Source: Verrucomicrobiota bacterium
Lineage (GTDB): Bacteria > Verrucomicrobiota > Verrucomicrobiae > Opitutales > CG1-02-43-26
Assembly: GCA_013289195.1 (NCBI GenBank)
Contig: JABDAI010000013.1
Span: 1 to 27,013, forward strand
Reading direction: 5' to 3'
DNA length: 27,013 nucleotides
Of the stretch, positions 7,594 through 15,763 are shown piece after piece. Position numbers and translations under genes: made by a program. Within the stretch, counting starts at the first letter, position 1. Every line of letters begins with the position of its first letter. A model generated the notes under the pieces. The model worked only from the letters and a program-made list of their open reading frames with translations, had not been told where the DNA came from and did not search any database.

Positions 7594-7840
7594 GAAATTG
7601 GTCATTTCGATAAAAACGACAGGCAATAGAAGCACAATGGAATTTGAACAAATAGTGAAACAGCCAAGTTCTGAGTTTGGTCAATACGAGTTCATCAGGG
7701 TTATCAAGCACAATATGAGCGGGATGCTAAAGCATTTAATCCGACAAACCCGCATAAAAATTGAAGTTTCTTGAAAGCCAACCACCAACGTGCCGTTGGA
7801 CAACGTTGAAAGAAACTTGCTTGGTTGAGTTATTGGTGCT
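7594..7840. other. Non-coding stretch with a possible short reading-frame remnant
   Basis: No gene is recognisable. A 46-codon frame at 7637-7774 (MEFEQIVKQPSSEFGQYEFI...) has protein-like composition but no identifiable family, and no start signal. A small hairpin, CCAACGTGCCGTTGG, lies near 7787. The segment around 7728-7778 (CATTTAATCCG ... TTGAAGTTTCTTGAAAG) is repeated imperfectly in direct orientation at about 8043-8080. Confidence 0.4.
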
Positions 7841-8035
7841 AATTTTGAAGGCGAATCACAAAATACTTGGAAGATATAACCGTTAGTTCACTGGTGCTAG
7901 TTTATTCTTGCCCGTTTGAAAGCTTGGTTTCCAAATCATGTGGACAAGTCATTGGTGACATTCGATCCCGTTCAAAAGACTACATTCTCATAACTTACGA
8001 TTTGGTCAAGTATTTTGTGATTCGCCTTTAAAATT
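7841..8035. repeat. 195-bp inverted-repeat element
   Basis: Terminal arms at 7841-7869 and 8007-8035 are complementary at 28 of 29 positions (core AAGGCGAATCACAAAATACT). The interior has no reading frame of note. Three related ATTGGTG/CTGGTG motifs recur about 60 bp apart near 7830, 7888 and 7952. It is a MITE-like element different in sequence from those at 993, 6265 and 11156. Confidence 0.75.
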
Positions 8036-8084
8036 ATGAATGCCTTTTAATCCGCATCCCCATTGAAGTTTCTCAAAAGAGCTC

Positions 8085-8187
8085 AACATACCCTCGGTAC
8101 GCCTGCGCGCTTGCTCGATCTGAATGTCATTATCTGACATAAATTCAAGTGACCTTTAGCCATTTTAATTTAGGAAATGGTATTAGC
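8085..8187 (-). repeat. Half copy of the 993-1176 element
   Basis: The reverse complement aligns to the left half of the element at 993-1176: ACTTGAATTTATG, then CAGATAATGACATTC, then GATCGAGCAAGCG and CAGGCGTACC. It stops near the centre of the element, where unrelated DNA begins. The right arm is missing, so this copy is truncated. Confidence 0.75.
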
Positions 8188-8275
8188 ATGAAAATTTTAC
8201 AATTTCCCATTGACTCATTTATATTCAAGCACATGAATAATAATATTATCGAGGTGTATCCAATCCACAATAATT

Positions 8276-8638
8276 ATGACTCCATCTACCCCTGAACACA
8301 ATCTAGCATTAACTGTAGCTTATTATAACGCTATGAACAAGAAAGACCTTATTGGCGTGGAGAAGTATTTGCATTCTAATGTTGAATGTAAAGGAGCAAT
8401 GACTCACGTCACAGGCAAAAATGAGGTTATGCAGGTTATAAAAGAGTTCTTCGGTCTTTTTAAGAGTCTGACAATTCAGGAAAAATTTTCTTCTGGAGAC
8501 AAGGTCATGGTGGTTTATGATTTAGATTGTTCAGAACCTATAGGAATAGTTCGCATAGCTGCTCTTATGACATTCAAAGGTGATCTTATAACTAAATTCG
8601 AACTTTTTTATGACCCTCGTCCTTTCGGTGCGAAGTAG
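8276..8638 (+). CDS. NTF2-like / SnoaL-like domain protein
   Basis: A 120-residue single-domain cytoplasmic protein. ALTVAYYNAMNKKDLIGVEKYLHSNVECKG matches the first helix pair and strand of the SnoaL/NTF2-like cone fold, with VTGKNEVMQVIKEFFG as the next helix and IRIAALMTFKGDLITKFELFYDPRPF as the closing strands. Such proteins are ketosteroid-isomerase-like enzymes, ligand-binding modules or stress-related proteins of unknown role. The sequence does not tell which. GAGGTG lies about 18 nt upstream of the ATG, too far for a normal Shine-Dalgarno. It is followed after 134 bp by the large repeat protein on the same strand. Confidence 0.72.
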   Translation: MTPSTPEHNLALTVAYYNAMNKKDLIGVEKYLHSNVECKGAMTHVTGKNEVMQVIKEFFGLFKSLTIQEKFSSGDKVMVVYDLDCSEPIGIVRIAALMTFKGDLITKFELFYDPRPFGAK

Positions 8639-8772
8639 GATTAATAACTTTTCAGTATTGCCTTATAAAACCTTGGAAGGGCTAATGCGACGGGAAATCA
8701 AAACAGCAAATTTGCTTGTGTCAAAGATGTTTAGATACTAATCTTACCGTCTATCGCAAAAAATAATAATTT

Positions 8773-11163
8773 ATGGAAAAAGCAGATTATCCTTATCCTA
8801 AGCACGTAGTACCTGTACCCTTTAATCTGGCTTCGTTGCTAGACAATAGGCAAGATATTGCGAATCAAGACTCGCAGGCTCCGCGTGGATCTAAAACAAT
8901 TTTATCTGCACCTGATCCCATTAACACACAGAATATTTTAGATCGAAGTACAAATTATTGGGTTGATCAGTTTGGCTTAGATATTTGGAAAACTATCCTT
9001 CAATGTAGCTGTTTAAAAAATATTCTAAATTTTAGATTAACTTCAAGTGATTTTAAAAACCTGATAGATAACCTTTTATCTGAGAAAGCATCTGTTGTTT
9101 TTCAGTTGCAAACCCTTAACCCATTGAGTGATCCAACAATACAAGACAAATTTTCTTTCGCCAAAACCAAGAATACGGAGATTAGGATCGTCTTTACTGT
9201 CCAGGAATTAAATTATTTTTTGGGCACTTTGTGGATAAATGAAAAACACAGGTATGGGTCTCTTTCGAAAGATAACTTAAAATGGGATTTATTGGAATGG
9301 GGGTACGACTCTGCTGAATTAGATCGATTATATCTATTTTTATTGCAAATTAAGCCTATTCCAAAAAATAAATTCAAATTAGTAGTGCACATCGACGCTC
9401 CTTTTGAAATCGATCAATTATATGGATTATTGATAAAAAAATCTGATAGTTTCAAATCGCAATTTCTCAAGTACTCTTCTGATGAAAACATAAGACATAT
9501 TTTAAGATTAAAAGAACGAAAAGCTAATATCCTTATTGATAAAATCCAAGGCTTACATTTCAAAATACTAGATTTCGACTCTGCTATTGGTCATAGAATT
9601 GATATATTAATAATGCAGCTTGCTGATGCGCGGGCCCTTACGCATTTTAGTTTTAGAACGATTAGTCCTCCCTTTGATTTCAAGCTGCCCCCTTCTCTCA
9701 ATAGTCTAACTTACCTTTCTATTGATTGTATTAAATCAGGTACTTGCGATTTATCAGATTCCATTGAAAATTGCAAGACACTGACTATTGGTTCCATCGA
9801 GCCCGGTGCCATCCTTCAATTACCGGAATATCTCGATAATCTTACGAACCTTTCTATTGATTGTATTAAATCAGGTGCTACTTGCAACTTATCAGATTCT
9901 ATGAAAAATTGCGAGACACTCACTATTAGTGCCATCGAGTCCGGTGCCATCCTCAAATTACCGAAACATCTCGATAAACTTGAAACACTTATTCTGGGAG
10001 ACATAGGAAAGGGAGACAATTTTCCTTATAGTCAGAGTGTAAACATCGAGTTACCAAAGCCACTTCATGCTTTAAAAAAATGTATTATAGGAAACATATT
10101 TGGTCGTTCTACTTTAGATCTCCCTTATTCATTGAATAGCTTAGAAATTTTCGAAATAGGCGAGATTGATTGGAATGCTACACTTATATTTTCGGATGTG
10201 AATATTGACTTTAAACTTACTGGCGGTGGCGGCGCAGATTTCAGTTTACCACAAACATTGCTAGAAAATCTTATAAGTCTGAAGATTAAGTGTCAACGTG
10301 CACTTACAATTAACGGTCCTTGCGATAAATTAGAACAACTTACAATTCATAATTGTTACCATATTACTTTACCTAACAAGCTTGAGAGTCTAAAGAGTCT
10401 TTCGTTAGATGAGTTATGTGAAAATTATGATTTTCTACCCAAAACTCTTCCTAACTTGACAAGTCTTGATATTGCAAGAAGTTGGGTTCTTGATAGACTT
10501 CAATTTTTAGATTACCTTCCCAATCTTAAATCTTTAAGTATAAATGAAATGGATTACTTTCATCCAGATTTTTTCTTTCGTAGCTTGATCTGCTTCATTG
10601 GAATCAAGATGGCTCAAAAAGAACCAAGTTTACATTTTCTAAACTTATTTAGTGCGCTGACTTCACTTTCAATTGGATCGATCTCTCATGACACCATTTG
10701 CAATTTACCGAGTTTTCTTCAAAATCTTAAAATAATAACTATTAAAACTATTGGTAAAAATGTCACTATCGGAGCAGAAAGTCCGCTTTACAACCTTAAA
10801 ATGCTTTCTATTGGCCGGATTGAAAAGGATGTTAGCCTGAAATTGCTAATGTCGCTACCTGCTCTAGAAACACTTTCTATTGGAGACATTGACGAGGATG
10901 CCACTCTCGCATTACGAAAATCGTTGCAGAATCTCAAAACGCTCTCTATTCAATCAATTAAGAAAAATGCTACTCTAAAAATCCCATCTTTATTTCCTGC
11001 AAAGGTAAACTTTACTATCAAAACTATTTATGAGTCTGCATATTTAGATCTATCAGGGGCTCTTGATGATCAAATCAAAATTGCTCTTAGATCCATTTGG
11101 GAGAATGCTGAACATATCAGGTTGGAATCGAAATCCAATTCAGAAAGTATTGATACTCGATAA
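8773..11163 (+). CDS. F-box-like, repeat-rich protein (putative host-interacting effector)
   Basis: A 796-residue protein with no signal peptide or clear membrane segment. Residues about 66-100 (FGLDIWKTILQCSCLKNILN, then FRLTSSDFKNLI) resemble an F-box, the short eukaryotic module that recruits SKP1 of the SCF ubiquitin ligase. About residues 290-780 are tiled by 22-25-residue units (LTYLSIDCIKSG, LTIGSIEPGAILQLP, LETLSIGDIDEDATL), the same unit as the protein at the left edge. F-box plus solenoid repeats is the layout of known ubiquitin-hijacking effectors of intracellular bacteria, but similarity was judged by eye only. The stop codon and last codons lie in the left arm of the 11156-11369 inverted-repeat element, so the native C-terminus may have been replaced. 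Confidence 0.8.
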   Translation: MEKADYPYPKHVVPVPFNLASLLDNRQDIANQDSQAPRGSKTILSAPDPINTQNILDRSTNYWVDQFGLDIWKTILQCSCLKNILNFRLTSSDFKNLIDNLLSEKASVVFQLQTLNPLSDPTIQDKFSFAKTKNTEIRIVFTVQELNYFLGTLWINEKHRYGSLSKDNLKWDLLEWGYDSAELDRLYLFLLQIKPIPKNKFKLVVHIDAPFEIDQLYGLLIKKSDSFKSQFLKYSSDENIRHILRLKERKANILIDKIQGLHFKILDFDSAIGHRIDILIMQLADARALTHFSFRTISPPFDFKLPPSLNSLTYLSIDCIKSGTCDLSDSIENCKTLTIGSIEPGAILQLPEYLDNLTNLSIDCIKSGATCNLSDSMKNCETLTISAIESGAILKLPKHLDKLETLILGDIGKGDNFPYSQSVNIELPKPLHALKKCIIGNIFGRSTLDLPYSLNSLEIFEIGEIDWNATLIFSDVNIDFKLTGGGGADFSLPQTLLENLISLKIKCQRALTINGPCDKLEQLTIHNCYHITLPNKLESLKSLSLDELCENYDFLPKTLPNLTSLDIARSWVLDRLQFLDYLPNLKSLSINEMDYFHPDFFFRSLICFIGIKMAQKEPSLHFLNLFSALTSLSIGSISHDTICNLPSFLQNLKIITIKTIGKNVTIGAESPLYNLKMLSIGRIEKDVSLKLLMSLPALETLSIGDIDEDATLALRKSLQNLKTLSIQSIKKNATLKIPSLFPAKVNFTIKTIYESAYLDLSGALDDQIKIALRSIWENAEHIRLESKSNSESIDTR
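9714..9986 (+). repeat. Tandem in-gene duplication (about 135 bp x 2)
   Basis: CCTTTCTATTGATTGTATTA at 9714 recurs at 9849, 135 bp away, and similarity continues through GACACT..CTATT, GCCATCGAG and TCTCGATAA. The second copy is 3 bp longer (GGTGCTACTTGC against GGTACTTGC). It adds two protein repeat units (about 45 residues) in frame. Confidence 0.85.
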
Positions 11164-11369
11164 TCAAGTTTTTTGGTAACTCCCTACTACCCTCTTTTTT
11201 GAAGATCGTTGACATAAAGAAGTGAGAAATTTTTAAATTTTTTCTTGATAAAATCATGATTAGTTGTCTTCAAAAAAATATCGTGAGATTTTATTTTACC
11301 ATGCATTGATATTTGAGATGGTTTTTTCACGAGGTACCTGGGGAGTTACCAAAAAACTTGATTATCGAG
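11156..11369. repeat. 214-bp element with perfect 29-bp terminal inverted repeats
   Basis: CTCGATAATCAAGTTTTTTG plus GTAACTCCC at 11156-11184 is the exact reverse complement of 11341-11369. A second inner pair (TTTTTTGAAGA at about 11195 and TCTTCAAAAAA at 11267) extends the palindrome. There is no transposase. Perfect arms suggest recent insertion or gene conversion. The remaining DNA to 11521 has no recognisable gene. Confidence 0.85.
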
Positions 11370-11521
11370 AACTTTCTTTGCTGATGATTGTTTTAATTCT
11401 GATAGGTCAAATTGCGCAGGGTAACTGCGACCTTTATGCAAAAACCTATTATTGGCCTGACGTTGTGCTCAATTAGGTTGAAGACTGAAGAAGGGTGCCT
11501 TCGAAAATTCCAAAATTGAGG

Positions 11522-13024
11522 TTAATAAGCCCTTGCAAAATAAACTCTTTGCTGACTGGGTTCACCTGTGATAACGCATTTCCCTTTTTCCTTTTCACCT
11601 TCAAGGGGAATACATCGGATAGTCACTTTAAGATCATTTTTTATTTGTTCTTCTACTTCTGGCTTTCCATTCCAATGTGCAAGAACAAAACCTGCATTTT
11701 CATCTTCAAAAAATTTATAAAAGTTTTCTTTGGTGTCAATTTTGGTAGTATTGTCCTCGCGAAATTTTAGTGCTCGATTAAGCAGATTGTCCTGCATTTC
11801 TTGTAATTGATTGGCCACAGTTTTGATAAATTCTAAGCGCTTTTGGGCGGTTTTTTCTTTGATTGATTTATCTCTGCGGCTTACAAAAACACTGTCTTCA
11901 GCGATGTCTCTTGGACCTATTTCTAAGATCATCGGTACGCCACGCTTAATCCATTGCCACATTTTATCTCCTCCGCGAATATCACGCGTGTCGACTTCTA
12001 CTTCAATTTGACGTCCAGCTAAATTAATCGTTTCAAGTTCTTTTTTCAACTTGTTACAATATTCGAGTACTTCGGATCGAGATTCTTCCTTATGAAGAAC
12101 CGGAATAATAACAATATGGGTAGGTGCTACTCGAGGTGGAAGTACTAGTCCATCATCATCTGAATGTGTCATGATAAGCCCTCCGATCATTCGTGTAGAA
12201 CTTCCCCAGGATGTAGTCCATGCAAATTTTTCCACACCGTCGCTATCAAGAAACTTTATTTTACTTGCTTTAGCAAAATTTTGACCAAGGAAATGAGAAG
12301 TTCCTGCTTGCAATGCTTTTTTATCTTGCATCATAGCTTCAATACAATACGTATGAACTGCTCCAGGAAATCGTTCGCTTTCAGTTTTTTCTCCCTTGAT
12401 TACAGGCATTGCCAGATAATTTGTTGCAAAATCTGTATAGACATCAAGCATACGGAGCGTTTCTTCCATCGCTTCTTTTTCAGTTGCGTGTGCTGTATGA
12501 CCTTCTTGCCAGAGAAATTCTGTTGTCCGAAGAAAAAGTCGCGTCCTCATTTCCCAGCGAACTACATTTGCCCACTGATTTATTAAAATTGGCAAATCTC
12601 GATGCGACTGAACCCATTTTGCATACGCTTCCCCAATAATAGTTTCGGAAGTAGGACGTACAACCAAGGGTTCTTCAAGTTCAGAAGTGGGAATCAATTT
12701 ACCATTTTCATCAAGTTCTAGTCTGGAATGTGTAACTACTGCGCACTCTTTTGCAAATCCTGCTACATGCGTTGCTTCCTTTTCTAAGTAACTCACTGGT
12801 ATGAATAATGGGAAATACGCATTCTTATGCCCTGTATCTTTAAACATTTTATCGAGAATGCGTTGGAAATTTTCCCAAATCGCATATCCCCAGGGTTTGA
12901 TTATCATGCATCCTCGTACAGGTGAATTTTCTGCCAAATCTGCAGCGCGGATTACTTGTTGATACCATTCTGGATAGTTTTCTTCCCGTGTAGGGCTGAT
13001 TGCGGTTTTATTTTCTTTAGACAT
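11522..13024 (-). CDS. proS: Prolyl-tRNA synthetase, archaeal/eukaryotic type (class IIa)
   Basis: This enzyme charges tRNA-Pro. At 500 residues it lacks the large insertion (editing) domain of the ~570-residue bacterial-type ProRS. The archaeal/eukaryotic architecture is seen from the start: REENYPEWYQQVIRAADLAE, then SPVRGCMIIKPWGYAIWEN. Class II motif 2 is in NQWANVVRWEMRTRLFLRTTEFLWQEGHTAH (about 145-175) and motif 3 in SSTRMIGGLIMTHSDDDGLV followed by LPPRVAP. The anticodon-binding domain follows (HIVIIPVLHKEE), and the protein ends in the conserved ARAY C-terminal tyrosine typical of this type. Some Verrucomicrobiota and Bacteroidota use this form. No Shine-Dalgarno precedes the ATG. 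Confidence 0.95.
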   Translation of the reverse strand: MSKENKTAISPTREENYPEWYQQVIRAADLAENSPVRGCMIIKPWGYAIWENFQRILDKMFKDTGHKNAYFPLFIPVSYLEKEATHVAGFAKECAVVTHSRLELDENGKLIPTSELEEPLVVRPTSETIIGEAYAKWVQSHRDLPILINQWANVVRWEMRTRLFLRTTEFLWQEGHTAHATEKEAMEETLRMLDVYTDFATNYLAMPVIKGEKTESERFPGAVHTYCIEAMMQDKKALQAGTSHFLGQNFAKASKIKFLDSDGVEKFAWTTSWGSSTRMIGGLIMTHSDDDGLVLPPRVAPTHIVIIPVLHKEESRSEVLEYCNKLKKELETINLAGRQIEVEVDTRDIRGGDKMWQWIKRGVPMILEIGPRDIAEDSVFVSRRDKSIKEKTAQKRLEFIKTVANQLQEMQDNLLNRALKFREDNTTKIDTKENFYKFFEDENAGFVLAHWNGKPEVEEQIKNDLKVTIRCIPLEGEKEKGKCVITGEPSQQRVYFARAY

Positions 13025-13276
13025 AAATTATTAATTAATGACTAATTGTTTCCTTTTTCAATGAAATTTTTTTTATAAACCTTGAATCACTTAATTTCTT
13101 GGTTATTAAGTATTTATATTGTTATTTTAAAATTATTTCGAAAAGTCATTCAAAAAAAAAGCTCACATTTATTTGCTAAATTTATTTTTCGGGTGTAATA
13201 TGAATCTAAAGTTACTCTATCATCGTTCATTTTCATTAAATTCTTAAATATAGATCCTAAATCCCTTGCATTGCCT

Positions 13277-14434
13277 ATGAGTATAGCTAGCACGTCATCA
13301 CCAGTACCTCGTACCAAAAATTTATCTAAAATTATTGGTACAGAACGTCGTCCCCGGACTTATGATTGTAATGTGGATGCTTCGGGACAAAGTTATTTCA
13401 ATAGAGTTACCAATGGTTTTAAACGTTACATGGAAATTTTATCGGGTCATAATGACCAGATATGTTTTACTGCACTAACAGATAGAGGGGTTACAGTCAT
13501 ATCTACAGGTATTACTGAAGAAATGGTCAACAATTTTAGAAAAGATAGTTCTTCTGCTGATGAAATTATCGCGGTTAAAAACTTCATCAAATCTGCTCTT
13601 GGGGAGGATTTATTTAATACTTTATCTAAAAATGATGAATCTGAAAACGATAAAAATCTCAAAATTGTTAGTCAATTATTATTGGCACCTGGAGATAATA
13701 TTGAATATATCAAAGCAATACTTTCTTCGCCAAATAGAGATGCCAAATTAAATTTATTAGAAAAGTATCCTTCTCTAGTGAAATTGGATTCAAAGCATTT
13801 TGATAAATTACTTTCTGTTAACGAATCTCAATTAAAACTTCTTGTGGATCATCCGCAATTGCTAGAAAATTTAAATCCTGAAACTTTGGAAAAAATCCTT
13901 GCTTCCCCTGACTCTGAAGTTTTGCTAAATTCGCTCAGTCATTATCGTCATCCTAATTTGCTATCAAAATTGTTGCCCAATTTTTTCGATCAAGAAGCTC
14001 TAGTAAATGATCCTCAAAAAATACTCAGTATTTTGGAGCATAGTCCACAGATTTTGGAGAATGTAAGGCCTGAAACTTTAGTGAAAATTCTTTCTCTACC
14101 AAACTGCGAGGTTATTCTAGAATCTCTAAGTGATTTTAGGCATTCCGATTTACTAGCAGAATTAGAACCGAGTTTTTTTGATAAAAAGCCTGTACTGGAT
14201 AACGCTAAAAAGGTACTTTCTCTTTTGGATGTCAATCCTGACTTTCTAAGAAAGCTAGATGTCTCTACTTTGGATAAAATATTTTCCTTAGAACAACCTG
14301 ATGATATATTATTTACCTTGAACTATTGTCCTGAATTGATTCAAAATTCAGATCAGTTAAATAAGGTTCTCGATGAATCCAATCCAGCTCAATATTTTAA
14401 GTGGTTGCTTTCGGTCAAATTAGGATTAAAATAG
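13277..14434 (+). CDS. Hypothetical protein with 64-residue helical repeats
   Basis: I do not recognise a family. The start is taken as the ATG at 13277 (385 residues); a TTG two codons earlier is possible. The N-terminal ~110 residues are unique (SYFNRVTNGFKRYMEILSGH...). The C-terminal half contains two clear copies of a 64-residue unit, beginning near HPQLLENLNPETLEKILASP and SPQILENVRPETLVKILSLP, plus a weaker third (NPDFLRKLDVSTLDKIF). Regular Leu, Pro and helix-friendly residues suggest an alpha-solenoid for protein binding. It is divergent from proS across 250 bp of A/T-rich DNA and convergent with tyrP, 8 bp away. No signal peptide or membrane helix is seen. Confidence 0.75.
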   Translation: MSIASTSSPVPRTKNLSKIIGTERRPRTYDCNVDASGQSYFNRVTNGFKRYMEILSGHNDQICFTALTDRGVTVISTGITEEMVNNFRKDSSSADEIIAVKNFIKSALGEDLFNTLSKNDESENDKNLKIVSQLLLAPGDNIEYIKAILSSPNRDAKLNLLEKYPSLVKLDSKHFDKLLSVNESQLKLLVDHPQLLENLNPETLEKILASPDSEVLLNSLSHYRHPNLLSKLLPNFFDQEALVNDPQKILSILEHSPQILENVRPETLVKILSLPNCEVILESLSDFRHSDLLAELEPSFFDKKPVLDNAKKVLSLLDVNPDFLRKLDVSTLDKIFSLEQPDDILFTLNYCPELIQNSDQLNKVLDESNPAQYFKWLLSVKLGLK

Positions 14435-14442
14435 GCTAGATT

Positions 14443-15660
14443 CTATTTCTTCATCATTATTACAACGACCTCATTAATAATAATTCCACAGCCTATTAAA
14501 AATGTTATAAGGAGCAACCAACTTCCTCCAGGAGCTTTGTAAGCGGGATTATAATCTGTTCGTCTTCGTATCCTTAATGCTATTAGACTAGGCATAATGA
14601 TTGCAATGATTGTCAAGGCGAGTCCACCATATGTTAGTGCCATCATAAACCCTTGTGGATAGTAGATTGCGAAGGCAAGAGGTACGACAAAGGTACATAG
14701 TGCAGAGGCAATTCTTCCTTTTTTGGTATTCGAAAATCTGCCCTTTTGTGCAAAAAAATCAAACAATCCTAAGCCCACTCCTAGAAAAGAGGTAGCAATG
14801 GCCAAAGTGGCAAAACCATTCGTTGCCCAATCTAAAATTTTACTTTCAGTCATTCCATTGAGTTCACTTATAAAAAAGCCAACATCATCATGTTGCATAG
14901 CTACTCTTTCAAAACTATGTTCACCTACTAAGGGTAAGCTTCCTAAAGTTACGCCTTCCCAAAGGATGTAAAATCCAAGGGGTATAAGACTGCCTATGAA
15001 AAACGTCCAAAAAAGTCGTTTTGGATGCAACCCGACATAGTCAATAACACTGGGGATACTTCCATGAAATCCAAATGATACAACAAAAAGGGCTATCACT
15101 GCCCATATTGGAGTTAAATCCTTACTTACGTAGAGTAGATTTTGAGTGCTCACGATAGGAAGCAATGAAGCAATAAGAATTACAAAAAATATTACTTTAA
15201 TGGTGAACAGCATCCTATTCAAATGGTCCACTGCTTTTGTGCATGCATAAACAAAGGCGGCGAGCACTACTGTGAATAATATTTCTGGTAGGATCGAAGA
15301 GGTTTGCATTCCCCAAGAAGCACTGATTATCTCTCTGAGCGTGGAAGTTCCCATGGATATGTATGCTGAAAGGAGGGCATAATAGAGTAGAAGAATTGCG
15401 AAAGTAGACAGTCCTCTTCCAGTTTTACCTAAAACTTGTTCTGCTGCATTGGAGATATTTATTCCTTTGCCAAAATAAAAATTGATTTCAATGGTCACTA
15501 GGGCAGTGTATGTCATAAGAGCACATACGCCCATCATCAATATTATACTAGGAATGAATCCTAATTGTGCTGAAACAATAGGTAAGGCCAATAATCCAGC
15601 CCCAATAGTTGTTCCCGCAATGATTAATGTTCCGCCAAATAAACTGCCCGCTTTTTTCAT
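14443..15660 (-). CDS. tyrP: Aromatic amino-acid permease, TyrP-like (HAAAP family)
   Basis: A 405-residue inner-membrane proton symporter with about eleven helices. The first helix, GGTLIIAGTTIGAGLLALP (residues 9-27), is the hallmark of hydroxy/aromatic amino-acid permeases. FGFHGSIPSVIDYVG (about 205-220) is the typical FhsaVPSL-type segment of TM6 (variant here), and TSFLGVGLGLFDFFAQ follows. The expected substrate is tyrosine, with tryptophan possible. Such permeases are also found in Chlamydiae and Legionella relatives, so a lateral origin is possible. It ends 8 bp from the convergent hypothetical gene, with a short AAATAG/CTATTT inverted repeat spanning both stops. Confidence 0.88.
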   Translation of the reverse strand: MKKAGSLFGGTLIIAGTTIGAGLLALPIVSAQLGFIPSIILMMGVCALMTYTALVTIEINFYFGKGINISNAAEQVLGKTGRGLSTFAILLLYYALLSAYISMGTSTLREIISASWGMQTSSILPEILFTVVLAAFVYACTKAVDHLNRMLFTIKVIFFVILIASLLPIVSTQNLLYVSKDLTPIWAVIALFVVSFGFHGSIPSVIDYVGLHPKRLFWTFFIGSLIPLGFYILWEGVTLGSLPLVGEHSFERVAMQHDDVGFFISELNGMTESKILDWATNGFATLAIATSFLGVGLGLFDFFAQKGRFSNTKKGRIASALCTFVVPLAFAIYYPQGFMMALTYGGLALTIIAIIMPSLIALRIRRRTDYNPAYKAPGGSWLLLITFLIGCGIIINEVVVIMMKK

Positions 15661-15763
15661 AAAAATATTGGGATATCTTATCTTTGGTTAAGCTGTAAAG
15701 TCAATCGGAAAGCTTTTTATACTTTAGTTTACTATGGAGTTTTTGCAAATATATCGGATTTAA

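Noticed and set aside
7637..7774. 46-codon frame with protein-like composition
   Set aside because: Too short, no family, no ribosome-binding signal and overlapped by repeated DNA; kept only as a possible remnant.
9714..9986. CRISPR-like repeat array
   Set aside because: The repeated unit is in-frame coding sequence of the repeat protein, with only two copies and no spacers.
11264..11476. 70-codon frame starting at TTG with a hydrophobic stretch near its end
   Set aside because: Most of it lies within the inverted-repeat element and its right arm, the start is a TTG without signals, and no family is recognisable.
12164..12639. Frames of 76-140 codons antisense to proS
   Set aside because: They are complementary-strand shadows of a strongly conserved gene, with Cys/Phe-rich nonsense composition.
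14429..14448. Bidirectional terminator between the solenoid protein and tyrP
   Set aside because: Only six A/T-rich pairs with an eight-base loop; too weak to call.
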